17,500 bases of DNA from Salpingoeca rosetta. Its lineage: Eukaryota; Opisthokonta; Choanoflagellata; Craspedida; Salpingoecidae. The position numbers were made by a program, and so were the translations under genes. Below are positions 8,775-17,500 of this stretch, in pieces (the stretch's first letter is position 1; the number at the start of each line of letters is the position of its first letter). Under the pieces are notes generated by a model. That model did not search any database. It was not told the DNA's origin and saw nothing but the letters and a program-made list of their open reading frames with translations. Location of the stretch: positions 66,554 to 84,053 of the forward strand of contig NW_004754904.1 in assembly GCF_000188695.1 (NCBI RefSeq), in the 5' to 3' direction.

Positions 8775-8963
8775 CACAAAACAACGACACAACACCCCCC
8801 CCCCCACACACACACACACACACACATGCACATACATACACACACACGACAGATTAATGACATTACGCTGAGCTACACGTTCTTCAAGTCCACGAGCACC
8901 GTGTCCCCCATCGTGCCACCAGAACAGCGGCAGCTGCAGCAAGAACAGGCCTCAACAGCATAA
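6730..8963 (+). CDS. COX11: Cytochrome c oxidase assembly protein COX11 (7 exons, complete)
   Basis: Exons are 6730-7167, 7460-7510, 7624-7667, 7921-7984, 8174-8272, 8442-8573 and 8853-8963 (TAA), giving about 312 residues. COX11 is anchored in the mitochondrial inner membrane and delivers copper to the CuB site of subunit 1. An Arg/Ala/Ser-rich, acid-poor N-terminus fits a mitochondrial presequence. One membrane segment lies at about residues 119-138, just before [13 protein letters not shown]. The conserved blocks [74 protein letters not shown] (copper-binding cysteines 242 and 244) and [12 protein letters not shown] follow in order. The C-terminus has a Gln-rich tail. ATGs at 6778 or 6784 are alternative starts. 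The exon 1 donor is odd: conserved FCQ-ATGYGG needs a GC donor at 7168; a GT donor at 7177 would insert Ala-Trp-Arg. Confidence 0.96.
7191..7305. repeat. Interrupted (GT)n repeat in COX11 intron 1
   Basis: GT-rich sense sequence begins almost directly after the end of exon 1, with CG and TT interruptions. It translates as Val-Cys runs and holds no exon. Confidence 0.85.
7352..7408. repeat. 29-base tandem duplication in COX11 intron 1
   Basis: Two adjacent copies of a unit starting GAGAAACGGGCCACCCTGAA begin at 7352 and 7381 and differ at one base (CC versus TC at the end). The unit has exon-like composition, but no reading phase lets it join exons 1 and 2. Confidence 0.93.
7719..7900. repeat. 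CA then CTCA-rich repeat and short poly-C in COX11 intron 3
   Basis: A CACA run grades into ACTC/TCTC units (for example three TTACTCAC blocks) and ends with a run of C before the CACCTGTGGCTGTTGCGTGATAG acceptor region. It acts as an extended C/T-rich tract upstream of exon 4. Confidence 0.8.
8728..8848. repeat. (CA)n repeats with a poly-C interruption in COX11 intron 6
   Basis: CA runs at about 8728-8772 and 8805-8825 flank a C10-type run. A CATACATACA stretch leads to the acceptor at 8852. Confidence 0.88.
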
Positions 8964-9237
8964 AGTGTCGTTCGTGAACTTGCCGAGCTTTGTTGAATGT
9001 CCTGGTCATTATTCGTCTACCATTACACCCGCTACGAGTGTTACGAACGCGCCGAGACGTGGTCGCACGAGCATTCACGTCGCATGTCAGTGCGAGAGTG
9101 TGACCGCTTCTGCGTGCAGGTCATCACAACCACATCACCACCGACAGCACAGGCACACGACGCTTCGTGTGTGTAACAATAAGAACAAGAAACACAGCGC
9201 GTCATAGATACAATCGAAGCAGCAACGACCATTTAAC
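8964..9237. other. Spacer between COX11 and ZNF598
   Basis: This 274-base stretch holds the COX11 3' flank and the ZNF598 promoter and leader. I see no exon, hairpin or clear polyadenylation signal. The last 60 bases are A/C-rich (AACAATAAGAACAAGAAACA), like the leaders of neighbouring genes, and run to the ATG at 9238. Confidence 0.6.
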
Positions 9238-11204
9238 ATGTCGGACAGACGTCCTCAGCGAGGCAGTGGCGGCAGAGCCAACAAGCCAGCATCATCAGCA
9301 TCAGCATCCTCCTCGTCGTCCTCTGGACAAAGACAGCGCAACAACAACAACAACAAGAAGAACCAACAGGGAGGCGGCGGTCGAAAGAAGTCCGGCAACC
9401 AAAAGAACAAGCCAAGAAAACAGCAGCACCAGCAGCACCAGCAGCAACAACAGGCGGGTGAAGGACTCACGCCTTTGGCGCCCCTTCCAGGTTTGCCATC
9501 CCTTCCGACTTTGGGCAGCTTGCAGTTGGGCGAAGGCCCCGCACCTAACTCTTCATCTGCGCATAGTATGAACAGCACTACCAGCATGCCTGTACCCATG
9601 AACTCGTCAGCAGCACCATATGTCCCAGCCGCAATGGGGCATGGTGACACCGTGCCACCAAACGCCCGGCCACAGCGGGCGCCACGCAGCTCCAGACGCG
9701 ACAGACAGCAGCACCAGCAACAAGGAGGTGGATCACCTCACCGCGGCCGCCGCAGAGGCAACAGAGGCGGCGGTGACCACCAACATCACCAGCCACACCA
9801 GCAACACCAGCAGCCGCATCAGCACCAGCATCCGCATCAGCACCAGCATCAACATCCTCGGCATCAACACCAGCAGCCATACGTGCCACATCATTTGAAC
9901 GACGCGCCATATCAGTACCACGTCCCAGAGGCCATGGATGCCAAGTCTGCAGCGGAGCTTCGGGAAGAGTCGATTGATGCGTCTGTGGACGCGGGTACGC
10001 TGTGTGGTGTTTGCTTCGAGCCCATGCACATCCGCATGCTTGGTGCATGCAACCATCCCCTCTGCTATGTCTGCGGGCTTCGTCTCCGCATCTTGTGGAA
10101 GAGCAACGCATGCGCCATCTGCCGCACAGACCTCCCAAAGGTGCGTGCCTCACTCTTTGGGGGACGAGGAAGAATGCAATGGGAGGTGCCAACGCATGTG
10201 TTGGGAATGCATGAATGCGCAGCATCTGTGTGTGTGACTGTGTGTGACTGTGCGTGCTTGCGTGTGTGTGTCTGTGTGTGTCTGTGTGTGGTCTTCCTGT
10301 GTGTGTCTGTGTGTGTCTGTGTGTGGTCTTCCTGTGTGTTTGCGTTGCGCCCATTCCATCATTGATGCTTGTCTGCTCCATTGTTCGCATTGTTTGTACG
10401 TGCTGGCTGCAGGTTGTGCTGACGACGGCCGCACACGAGGACTTTGATGAAGCGAAGGTGTCGGCCATGAAGTTCAACAAGCGCCTCAAGTCATACGTCG
10501 CCTCACCAGAGGCAGAGCAACGTGAGGACACAGGGCATGCACATTCATGCACACATTGATGAACACATTCATGCACGCGCACATGCACAACACGCATCCA
10601 TGTACACACGCACACTCATGCACAACATGCACACTCATGCACAACACGCGCTTACAACAACATGCCATACAACACCCTTTGATCACCACCCCATGTGCTC
10701 ACGCTTGCATGCATGCAATTGTGTGCGTGTGTGTGCTTGTGCTTGTATGCAGAGTGCCTGCAGCTGTTTGCGCTGCAGTGCAAAGTGTGCGGGCAGCAGT
10801 TTAAGGAGCCGTACAAACTCCGCGACCACGTCAAGAGAAACCACCACCTCCACTACTGCCCGCTCTGTGTCGGAAACGCACACAAGTTCTACTTTGAGCT
10901 GGTGTGACCCCCGTTGCATCGTGATTGTGGTCCTGTGCACTCCGTGGCCTGCGATGAGGAACACAGCACATGCGTGCGCATGCGCGTGCTTGCTTCCTTG
11001 CTTTCTTGCATGCTGCACAACACATGATATGTGCTGTGTGCAACTGCTGCCTCACCACTGCCACCCCCATCGTCCCCTTGCCTCTCGTTTGACCAATTCA
11101 GGATTTGTTTACGCACAAGGAGCTGGAGCAGCACAAGCAGCGCGGCGATGGCCAGGGCTTCAAGGGCCACCCGCCATGCAAGTTCTGCAACACGTACGTA
11201 GCAT

Positions 11205-11276
<72 letters not shown>

Positions 11277-14031
11277 CACGTGGGCTTGGTGTTTGTGCCT
11301 CTCCAACTCAACTAGGATGCTGTCTTTTGATTTCACACTTCACGGTAGAAGGTACACACACAATCTCACCGACCACCGCCCCCACCCCCTTCTCACATCT
11401 ACGTCACCACTCACCCCAACGCCATACTCGTGCCTGCAGGCATTTCTACGACAATGATGCGCTGTATGTGCATCTGCGCGAGGCCCACGAGCACTGCCAG
11501 CTCTGCGCCAACCTCGGCAAGCACAACGAGTTCTACCCAACACGCCGCGCCCTGGCAAACGTGAGACAGTGCCGGTGATTGTGGTGGTGGGAGGTGTGGT
11601 GCTGCTGATGTGTCTTTTGATGTGACACTGGCATGTCTCTGCTTCGAGGACCTCTTGCTTTGCAGCCTCGCACAATCAACCACTCAACACGCACATACGC
11701 ACACCACACACGCACACGCACATGCACACGCACATGCACACGCCCGATACCACGACAGCACTATGAGAAGGAGCACTACACTTGCCCGCACTGCGAGGTG
11801 ACGGACATGGTGGCGTACGAGGACGAAATTGCGCTGCGCAAACACATCAAGAGCGCCCATCCCGAGTTTGCACGCGGCGGGCGACGACAGCTGCTGGACA
11901 TCAGCGACGCATCGTCATACGCAGACAGGAACACGCGGTCCGGCAGAGGTGATGATGGCAGTCGTGGTGGCAGGAGACGCGGTGGTGGCGGTCGTGGTGG
12001 TCGTGGTGGTGGTCGGTTTGCTGACGACGATGATGACAACGACATTAGATTCGCTGCAGCGCGGCACGAATGTACGTTGTTCTGGCTGTGTGTGCGCGTG
12101 CGTGCGCGTGTGTGCGCGTGTTTCCGTGGGCTGGACGTGTTGCCTCTGGCTTGCGCGCCATGTCGGGATCTCCACTGCATCGGTTGCCCCTTCCCCCACC
12201 CCTCACTTCCATTTCTCCCCACTTCCCGGTCCTTTTTTTTTTTTTGTCCTTCTTGCATCTCGCTGATTTTCCGCCATGCGAGCAGACACCGCCCAGCCGC
12301 CCGCTGCCCACGAGCCGCAGCAGCACCAACAGCAGCAGCAGCAGCAGGGGTTGAGCCTGGAGGAGTTCCCCTCTCTCGGCAGCGAAGAACAGCAGGTCGG
12401 GACGTGTACAAGCACACGTATGCACGCTCGCGTGCTCTCATCGATGCTCACACACACACACACAACACACACACGCGCGCGCGCACCAGCCTTGTCTTGC
12501 CGTTGCTTGGATGTTTCCAACCAGCTCTAACCCGGCCACTGCATGCACGTGTGTGAACAGGCTGCTGTCCCCTCCGCGCCGTCGTCCCATCGATATGCAG
12601 CACAGACACGCACGCGCACACAGCAGCGTCCACCAGCCCAACAACAACGTCAACAACACAAGCAACACCAGCAGCAACAAGAACAACAGCAACAACAACA
12701 GTGGGCACAACCATCCACCTCAGCATCAACATCATCGTCCTCTCGCCCCAACTTTGCGCTGACGGCGCGGCGCACGGCAGAGGAGAATGCGTTGGCGGAG
12801 CACGGCGGTCCAAAGCCCGTGCAGCCGCGCGCTGCATCGTGGGTTGCGCGCGCTGCCCCATCAGGCGGCGTCCCAGGTCAGCTACCTGCCCCGTGTTGGG
12901 GGGTTGCGGGCGTCTGTCCGTGTGTGTCTGTGTGTGCGTGTTTGCCTGTGTGCGTGTGTATGTGTGTGTCTGTGTCTGCGTGTGACTGTATACCTTGCCT
13001 TGTGTCGTCTGTAAGCGTGTGTGTGTGTATGCCTTGCCTTGTCTTGTCTTTCGTGTGTGTGTGTGTGTGTGTGGTTGATGGCTACTGAGATTTCTCACGT
13101 TCATCCCTCTCGATCCACCACTGAAAACCACCGCCACAACAACACGATACCACGATGTGCAGACTCGTCAACAGCGTCTCGCGCCGCCCGCGCTCCGACG
13201 ATGGAGTACAAGTACATCAAGGCCCCTGACTTCAAGTCCAGGAATGCAAAGTTGCTCAAGAAACTCAAGGAAATCATGCGTACGTCTCAACACCCACGCA
13301 CGTGCCCTTTTCATCTACATGTGTGTGTGTGTGTGTGTACTTTCGCGTGGTTGTGTCTGTCTGCATGTACAGGTGGCTGTTGCTTGCCAAAGTCTTTGAG
13401 AGATTCAACTACGCGTCTCGAGTACCCATCTCACGTCACACATCACACATCACACACCTGCCACACCAACACCCCACTCTCCCGCAACTTGTCTCTTGCA
13501 GCGAAGAGCGATTACGACGAGTTCATGTCCATGAGCTCCGCATTTCGCTCAGACTACATCTCCGCTTTTGAATACGCAACAAAGTATGGTGACCTCGATG
13601 CTGTCTGAAGTGCAATTCGATGCACACCTGCACAAACGTACACCTGCACGCATTCATGCACACATACAAACGTACGCAGATACGTACATACACTCACTCA
13701 CTCACTCACTCACTCACTCACTCACTCACTCCGCAGGTGCCAGGAGTTGCTTGGAAAGCACTTTGAGAAGATGTATGCCGACCTGGTAGTGCTGTTTCCA
13801 GACCTCGCTGTGCAGACGAGTATGGTTGAGGCGTGGCGTAAGATGCATGCGCCCGCACCGAAGATCCGCGTTGGTCGCTCGCAACCGCGCCAGGCCCGCG
13901 CAAAGCACGCGCAGCCCACGAACCAGCACTGGCGCTACTGCCAATACTGCCACCAGGTACACGCCCCGCCTTGCCTGTGCCTGCGTCTATTTTGTGTGCG
14001 TGTGTCTGTGTGTGTGTGTGTGTGCCTGCGT

Positions 14032-14068
<37 letters not shown>

Positions 14069-14214
14069 TGCGCGCGTGTCTGTGTCTGGATCTGTCTGTC
14101 CCTTTTGCATTTGATCAATGGACGACTGCTGCTTGCCACTGTGTTTGTCATGTTGACCCCGTCACGCGCGCGTGTGAACGCCACGACCTTTTCTTCTCCT
14201 CCCCTTACACAACC

Positions 14215-14288
<74 letters not shown>

Positions 14289-14425
14289 CGCAGGTTGTGT
14301 CGCCGAATGAGCTTGGAACGCACGAATCGCACCACGATGTGCAGCAGGAGGAGGAATTCCCGTCACTGCTGCGCGTGCCTAAGCACAAACCAAAAAAGAA
14401 GACAGCTGGCGTGTGGGGAAAGTGA
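9238..14425 (+). CDS. ZNF598: ZNF598/Hel2-type RING E3 ubiquitin ligase (12 exons, complete)
   Basis: Exons are 9238-10140, 10413-10521, 10753-10901, 11102-11193, 11440-11560, 11759-12071, 12286-12395, 12561-12876, 13163-13279, 13502-13583, 13737-13956 and 14294-14425 (TGA). Phases agree throughout and give about 887 residues, close to human ZNF598. In the cytosol this family senses collided ribosomes and ubiquitinates small-subunit proteins. A low-complexity N-terminus (Asn, Gln, His, Gly-Arg) is followed by a C3HC4 RING with ligands C256, C259, C271, H273, C276, C279, C292 and C295. Then come several zinc fingers (CKVCGQQF; YCPLC; CKFCNTHFYDNDAL; CQLC; YTCPHCEV) and an RGG-rich stretch. LEEFPSLG lies near residue 592, and a RNAKLLKKLKEIM...YDEFMSMSSAFRSDYISAFEY...CQELLG domain matches the family's C-terminal helical region. 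WRYCQYC...HESHH and EEEFPSLL close the protein. The RING to finger order makes the call firm. Confidence 0.95.
9772..9897 (+). repeat. CAN-rich coding repeat (His/Gln tract) in ZNF598 exon 1
   Basis: CAC, CAT and CAG codons alternate with occasional CCG/CCA, encoding a His-Gln-Pro tract at about residues 180-220. Earlier, CAGCAGCACCAGCAGCACCA units (9421-9455) encode Gln/His and AACAACAAC (9340-9357) encodes Asn. Synonymous mixing of CAC/CAT shows it is not a pure microsatellite. Confidence 0.85.
10212..10338. repeat. Tandem TG-rich repeat (TGTGTCTGTGTGTGGTCTTCC unit) in ZNF598 intron 1
   Basis: After TGTGACTGTG units, a block of about 40 bases ending GTGTGGTCTTCCTGTGTG appears twice in tandem (about 10274-10335). 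It is intronic and has no exon potential. Confidence 0.75.
11208..11274. repeat. (GT)33 microsatellite in ZNF598 intron 4
   Basis: A pure GT run starts 14 bases after the GTACGT donor at 11194. Confidence 0.95.
13692..13730. repeat. (CTCA)n tetranucleotide repeat just before the exon 11 acceptor of ZNF598
   Basis: About ten ACTC units run to within six bases of the CCGCAG acceptor (ending 13736), serving as the pyrimidine-containing tract of this intron. Confidence 0.93.
14215..14289. repeat. (AAC)25 trinucleotide repeat abutting the last acceptor of ZNF598
   Basis: Twenty-five uninterrupted AAC units end right at GCAG (acceptor, last base 14293) of the terminal exon. The repeat is intronic; a short TTCTTCTCCTCC pyrimidine tract lies upstream of it at about 14190-14203. 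Confidence 0.96.
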
Positions 14426-14790
14426 TGTGACATGCTATGCTGTGTGTCACGTCATACCATGACATGTGTTTTCATGCTTCACCTCTACATTTGAGCTCGC
14501 TGCTTCTTGTTTGTCGACTGATGTGAGTCAACAGGCTCTTGTGGTACACACGAGTGGTCGTCGCGCTGTGTGTAGAGGCACGTGACATCTTAGCAGTGAC
14601 ATGACATGATGTGATGTGAGGAGGGATTGTTTGAAGGCTTGAACTGCAATGCAAATGTGTGCTGCTTGGTGTCACACACGGTTTCAATCGCTGGTGTGAG
14701 CTGCAGTGGTACGGTATATGTCCACGACGACAATATCATGGCGTTTATTGGTTACGGATACAAGCACACACACGCGCATGTGCACCACAT
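14426..14790. other. Convergent spacer between ZNF598 and cyclin H
   Basis: This 365-base stretch contains both 3' flanks. I see no exon. It has several short TGACATGACATG/ATGTGATGTGAGG-type palindromic or direct repeats (14426-14470 and 14595-14625) but no clear AATAAA on either strand. Terminators cannot be placed. Confidence 0.6.
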
Positions 14791-14916
14791 CTACTCTTCT
14801 GTCTTTGTGACGTGTGCGCGCTTGCTGGGCTCCTCTGGGCCACCCCTGTGATTGCAGCAAGCAACACACCAACATCAGTGACACAAGCGAGCTCAAAACG
14901 GCGTACCTCATGAACA

Positions 14917-15002
<86 letters not shown>

Positions 15003-17369
15003 TGTGTGTGGGTGTGTGTGTGGGTGTGTGTGTGGGTGTGGGTGTGGGTGTGTGTGGGTGTGGGTGTGTGTGGGTGGGTGCACGTGGCTTGACTTGCACA
15101 CCCTCCGCTCCCACCGCCAAAACACACGAATGACGCACGTACGCTTTGCGCTTGCTTCGCTTCTTCTCCTGTGCTTGCTGTTTCCGCTTGTATCTGTATC
15201 AATGAGACGTCAGTGACAAAGGTGGTGTGAGCAACAGTTGCAGTCATGTCTCCTGCACTTGCGTGTGCATGTGGGGGAAGAAGGCGAGGCGCGCGAACAC
15301 ACACACATACACATGTACACACATACACATGTACATACATGCACACGTACTCCTCTGATGCAGGATTGAAGAATGGGTTTCTGCACATTTCCAAGCGATC
15401 CAACAGCGCCTGTCATCGGGTCAGTTGAGATGCGTGAAGGACGTGTGCAATTGGAGTCAACTACAACGCACATGACGAAGACTGATGCACATGTATCTTC
15501 ACGTACACACACGTACACACACACGTACACACGCGCACACACGCACACACACGTACACACACACGTACACACACACACACCTTCTGTGTTGCATCATCAA
15601 TTTCAAGCGTTTGCAGGTCGCGCGTGGCAATCTGTTTGACTTCCTCCAAGCGCGCCGCCATCGTGTCTGTGGACGGGTGGTCGTCTGGTCGTGACTCAAC
15701 CAGCGCCTGCACATATGCAAGTGGATCAACAGTCCGCTTCTCCAGCTCATCAACAAAGACAGCGAGCGCAATCTGCGAGGGCGGAAACAGAAACTGGACG
15801 TCCGTGAACCACCATCGCAGCGTCGTGTCGCTGGCGCGCAGATGAACATCGTCCCAGAACGCATCTGTGTCGAGCTCTGACACCACGCCATCATCCATCT
15901 CCTCAATTGCCGTCACCAGAGGCGATAGCGGCGCTCCCATGGCCTCTGCTGCTTCGTGCTGTGCACTTGTTGCCGCTGCTGCTGCTGATGCTGCTGTTGG
16001 TGCTGCTGTCTGTTGGGCAGATTCGGCCTCAGCATTGCCGCTGCCTTTACTGCTCTTGCCTTCTCCCTGTGCCGCCTTGTTTGTCGCTTCCTTCTTGTCC
16101 GCATCATCGCCACCCTCACCCTCATCAGCATCATCATCATCATCATCATCATCGTCGTCGTCATCATCATCTTCCTCCTCCTGCAGCTGGCGTATGCTCG
16201 CGTGCGTCAAGTGCTCCCCTCGCCCCGCGCTTGCCTTCCTCGCTTTCGCCTCTTTCACCGCATCTTCTTCAGCAGTGGCAGGGGTTGCTGATGTTGATGA
16301 GATTTTGGTGTCTGATGCTGCTGCGCTCTCGCTGCTGCCTGCAAACACATCCCGGCCACCACCTGCTGCTTCGCCAGCGCCACCATCGCCATCACCAGCA
16401 CGTGGTGTCTGCCGCCGGAGCAGCGCCTCTGCGAACAAGGAGCGCGCGTGGCTGACAAACCCGCGCAGGGGGCGGAACGGCGTGTGGACGAGGAAGTGGA
16501 ACTGCAGCTGGGCGGAAAACTTCACCTCAAAGCGCTTCATAAACGCGGCCTCCGTGCCGAAGAGCGTCGCCAGTTCCGTGACGGTGAGGTTGTACTCCTC
16601 CGCCTTGCAGGCTATGAATGCGGACATGGCGGCGATGAAAGATGGGTGGTAGTCCATGACTGTGTTGGTGAGGTGGTACCGGCGGAAGAACGAGACTGCC
16701 GCTGCGATTACGCGGTGTGGGCACGTGGCGACGTGGCTTCGCAGCTTAGTCTGGATGTGTTTGCAGAAGGTGAAGATCAGCTGCTGCTCCTCCTGTGTAG
16801 ACAAGTATACGCTGTCATCCTCAATGGGTTTCAATCTCACCAAGCCCTAGCCCAACAGAGATGTCGATACCATGAGTGAGTGTGTGTGTATGTGTGAGTG
16901 TGTATGTGTGAGTGTGTATGTGTGAGTGTGTATGTGTGAGTGTGTGTGAGTGTGAGTGTGTGTGTGAGTGAGTGTGTGAGTGTGTGAGTGTGAGTGTGAG
17001 TGTGAGTGTGAGTGAGTGTGTGAGTGTATGTATGTGTGAGTGTGAGTGTGCATGTGCATATGCATGAGTACAGGTGCATGAGCGTGTGCGCATGCATACC
17101 TTGACGGCGGCGACCTTCTTCTCATACACGTTTGCGCGGTTCTCCAACAATTGGTTCTCGGTTGGAAAGATCCTATGTTGGCGTGGCAGGAACATGCACG
17201 TGAGCGAGTTCCTTGAGTGGATTCGTGACACACAACACACGCACTCTCTCTCACACTCACACACGCACACCCTCACCCTCACCCTCACACTCACACACGC
17301 ACGCACAACACATTCACGCACGCACATAGCTGCGTACCATTTCGATCGCTGAGTGCTACTCGTGAACAT
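14791..17369 (-). CDS. CCNH: Cyclin H, CDK-activating kinase/TFIIH subunit (6 exons, complete)
   Basis: Minus-strand exons are 17369-17338, 17172-17100, 16846-15581, 15409-15351, 15193-15143 and 14845-14791 (TAG), phase-consistent, giving about 511 residues. Cyclin H binds CDK7 and MAT1 in the nucleus, phosphorylating other CDKs and, within TFIIH, the RNA polymerase II tail. The N-terminus MFTSSTQRSKW matches the family's short SSQ..W start. The first cyclin box covers about 55-180 (VIAAAVSFFRRYHL, MDYHPSFIAAMSAFIACKAEEYN, LVHTPFRPLRGF). The second begins at about 375 with WWFTDVQFLFPPSQIALAVF, the family's LLYTPSQIAL block. The C-terminus is Lys/Arg-rich (KRKQQAQEKKRSKRKA). Human cyclin H has 323 residues. 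The excess is an insert of roughly 190 residues between the boxes, Gly/Ala/Ser-rich with 14 Asp in a row (261-274), and open in frame throughout. Confidence 0.93.
14923..15080. repeat. (GT)38 followed by (GT)nGG variants in cyclin H intron 5
   Basis: A pure GT run to 14998 is followed by GGTGTGTGTG and GGTGTG units to about 15080. On the gene strand it reads CA/CCCACA. It lies in the last intron, between exons 6 and 5. Confidence 0.95.
15503..15580. repeat. CA/GTACA repeat at the donor of cyclin H intron 3
   Basis: CACACGTACA units and CA runs end exactly at 15580, so on the minus strand the donor after the Gln-Lys codons of exon 3 reads straight into GTGTGTGTGT. Confidence 0.9.
16130..16171 (-). 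repeat. GAT/GAC triplet repeat encoding 14 Asp in cyclin H
   Basis: Eleven GAT and three GAC codons are arranged as GAT3-GAC3-GAT8 on the coding strand, preceded by Glu codons. The three GAC codons interrupt an otherwise pure triplet repeat, so the tract probably grew by slippage. Confidence 0.95.
16874..17055. repeat. GTGTGAGT-type repeat in cyclin H intron 2
   Basis: GTGTGAGTGTGTATGTGTGA units are repeated about four times, then shorter TGTGAG/TGAGTG units, across most of the intron between exons 3 and 2. Confidence 0.9.
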
Positions 17370-17500
17370 GATACTGGCTGGTCGTCAAATCACCACACAC
17401 CAACACTGCTGTCAGCTGCACCGTCGTGCTTTGTCGCTGCCGCCGTTTCCGAAAGTTGTTTATAATTTCGTTAGTTTTTCTACAATGTGACGACGTGCGG
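17370..17500. other. Cyclin H upstream region at the right edge
   Basis: This 131-base stretch upstream of the cyclin H start should contain its promoter. An AT-rich TATAATTTCG motif lies near 17460. No coding sequence is recognised. Confidence 0.4.

Noticed and set aside
13584..13608. Stop codon TGA at 13606 as the end of a shorter ZNF598
   Set aside because: A GTATGG donor at 13584 joins to the G of the acceptor at 13736 and restores the family's TK-CQELLG block, with clear homology continuing to 14425.
15907..16455. Plus-strand frames opposite cyclin H exon 3 (Ser/Ala- and Leu-rich translations)
   Set aside because: They are antisense shadows of the cyclin H exon; no family features and no independent splice or start context.

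Overview
The window looks like nuclear DNA of a gene-dense unicellular eukaryote. Six of the seven protein genes are split by short spliceosomal introns (roughly 70-370 bases), while exons are GC-rich and match ordinary eukaryotic housekeeping families. The standard genetic code fits: TGA, TAA and TAG are each used as a genuine stop. Introns and spacers are packed with CA/GT microsatellites. A choanoflagellate such as Salpingoeca is my best guess, but this is an impression and not proven. Most long reading frames of repeated Thr-His, Val-Cys or Tyr-Ile residues are just microsatellite translations.

Layout, left to right. (1) Positions 219-1956, minus: 5' part of a beta-propeller protein, probably Vps11; its 3' part lies outside the window. 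(2) 2133-3200, plus: an intronless NAD(P)-dependent reductase of the extended SDR family (DFR/CCR-like), divergent from the first gene. (3) 3594-4422, plus: the first four exons of a Rab GTPase. (4) 4585-6575, minus: the first seven exons of deoxyhypusine synthase (DHPS). Genes 3 and 4 point at each other, and both stop abruptly at a 162-base stretch made largely of (CA)36. (5) 6730-8963, plus: complete COX11, a mitochondrial copper chaperone, divergent from DHPS. (6) 9238-14425, plus: complete 12-exon ZNF598/Hel2-type RING E3 ligase of the ribosome-collision pathway, about 887 residues. (7) 14791-17369, minus: complete 6-exon cyclin H (CDK-activating kinase/TFIIH), about 511 residues, with a large acidic insert between its cyclin boxes.

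These genes do not form an operon or one pathway. They are vesicle trafficking (Vps11-like, Rab), translation (DHPS, ZNF598), mitochondria (COX11), transcription/cell cycle (cyclin H) and metabolism (reductase). I see no mobile element, CRISPR array, tRNA or rRNA. I found no convincing new biological system. The strongest anomaly is the double truncation of Rab and DHPS at one (CA)n tract, which suggests an assembly collapse or a microsatellite-mediated deletion. Exon boundaries were worked out by hand from splice signals, phase and family resemblance recalled from memory; no database search was run.
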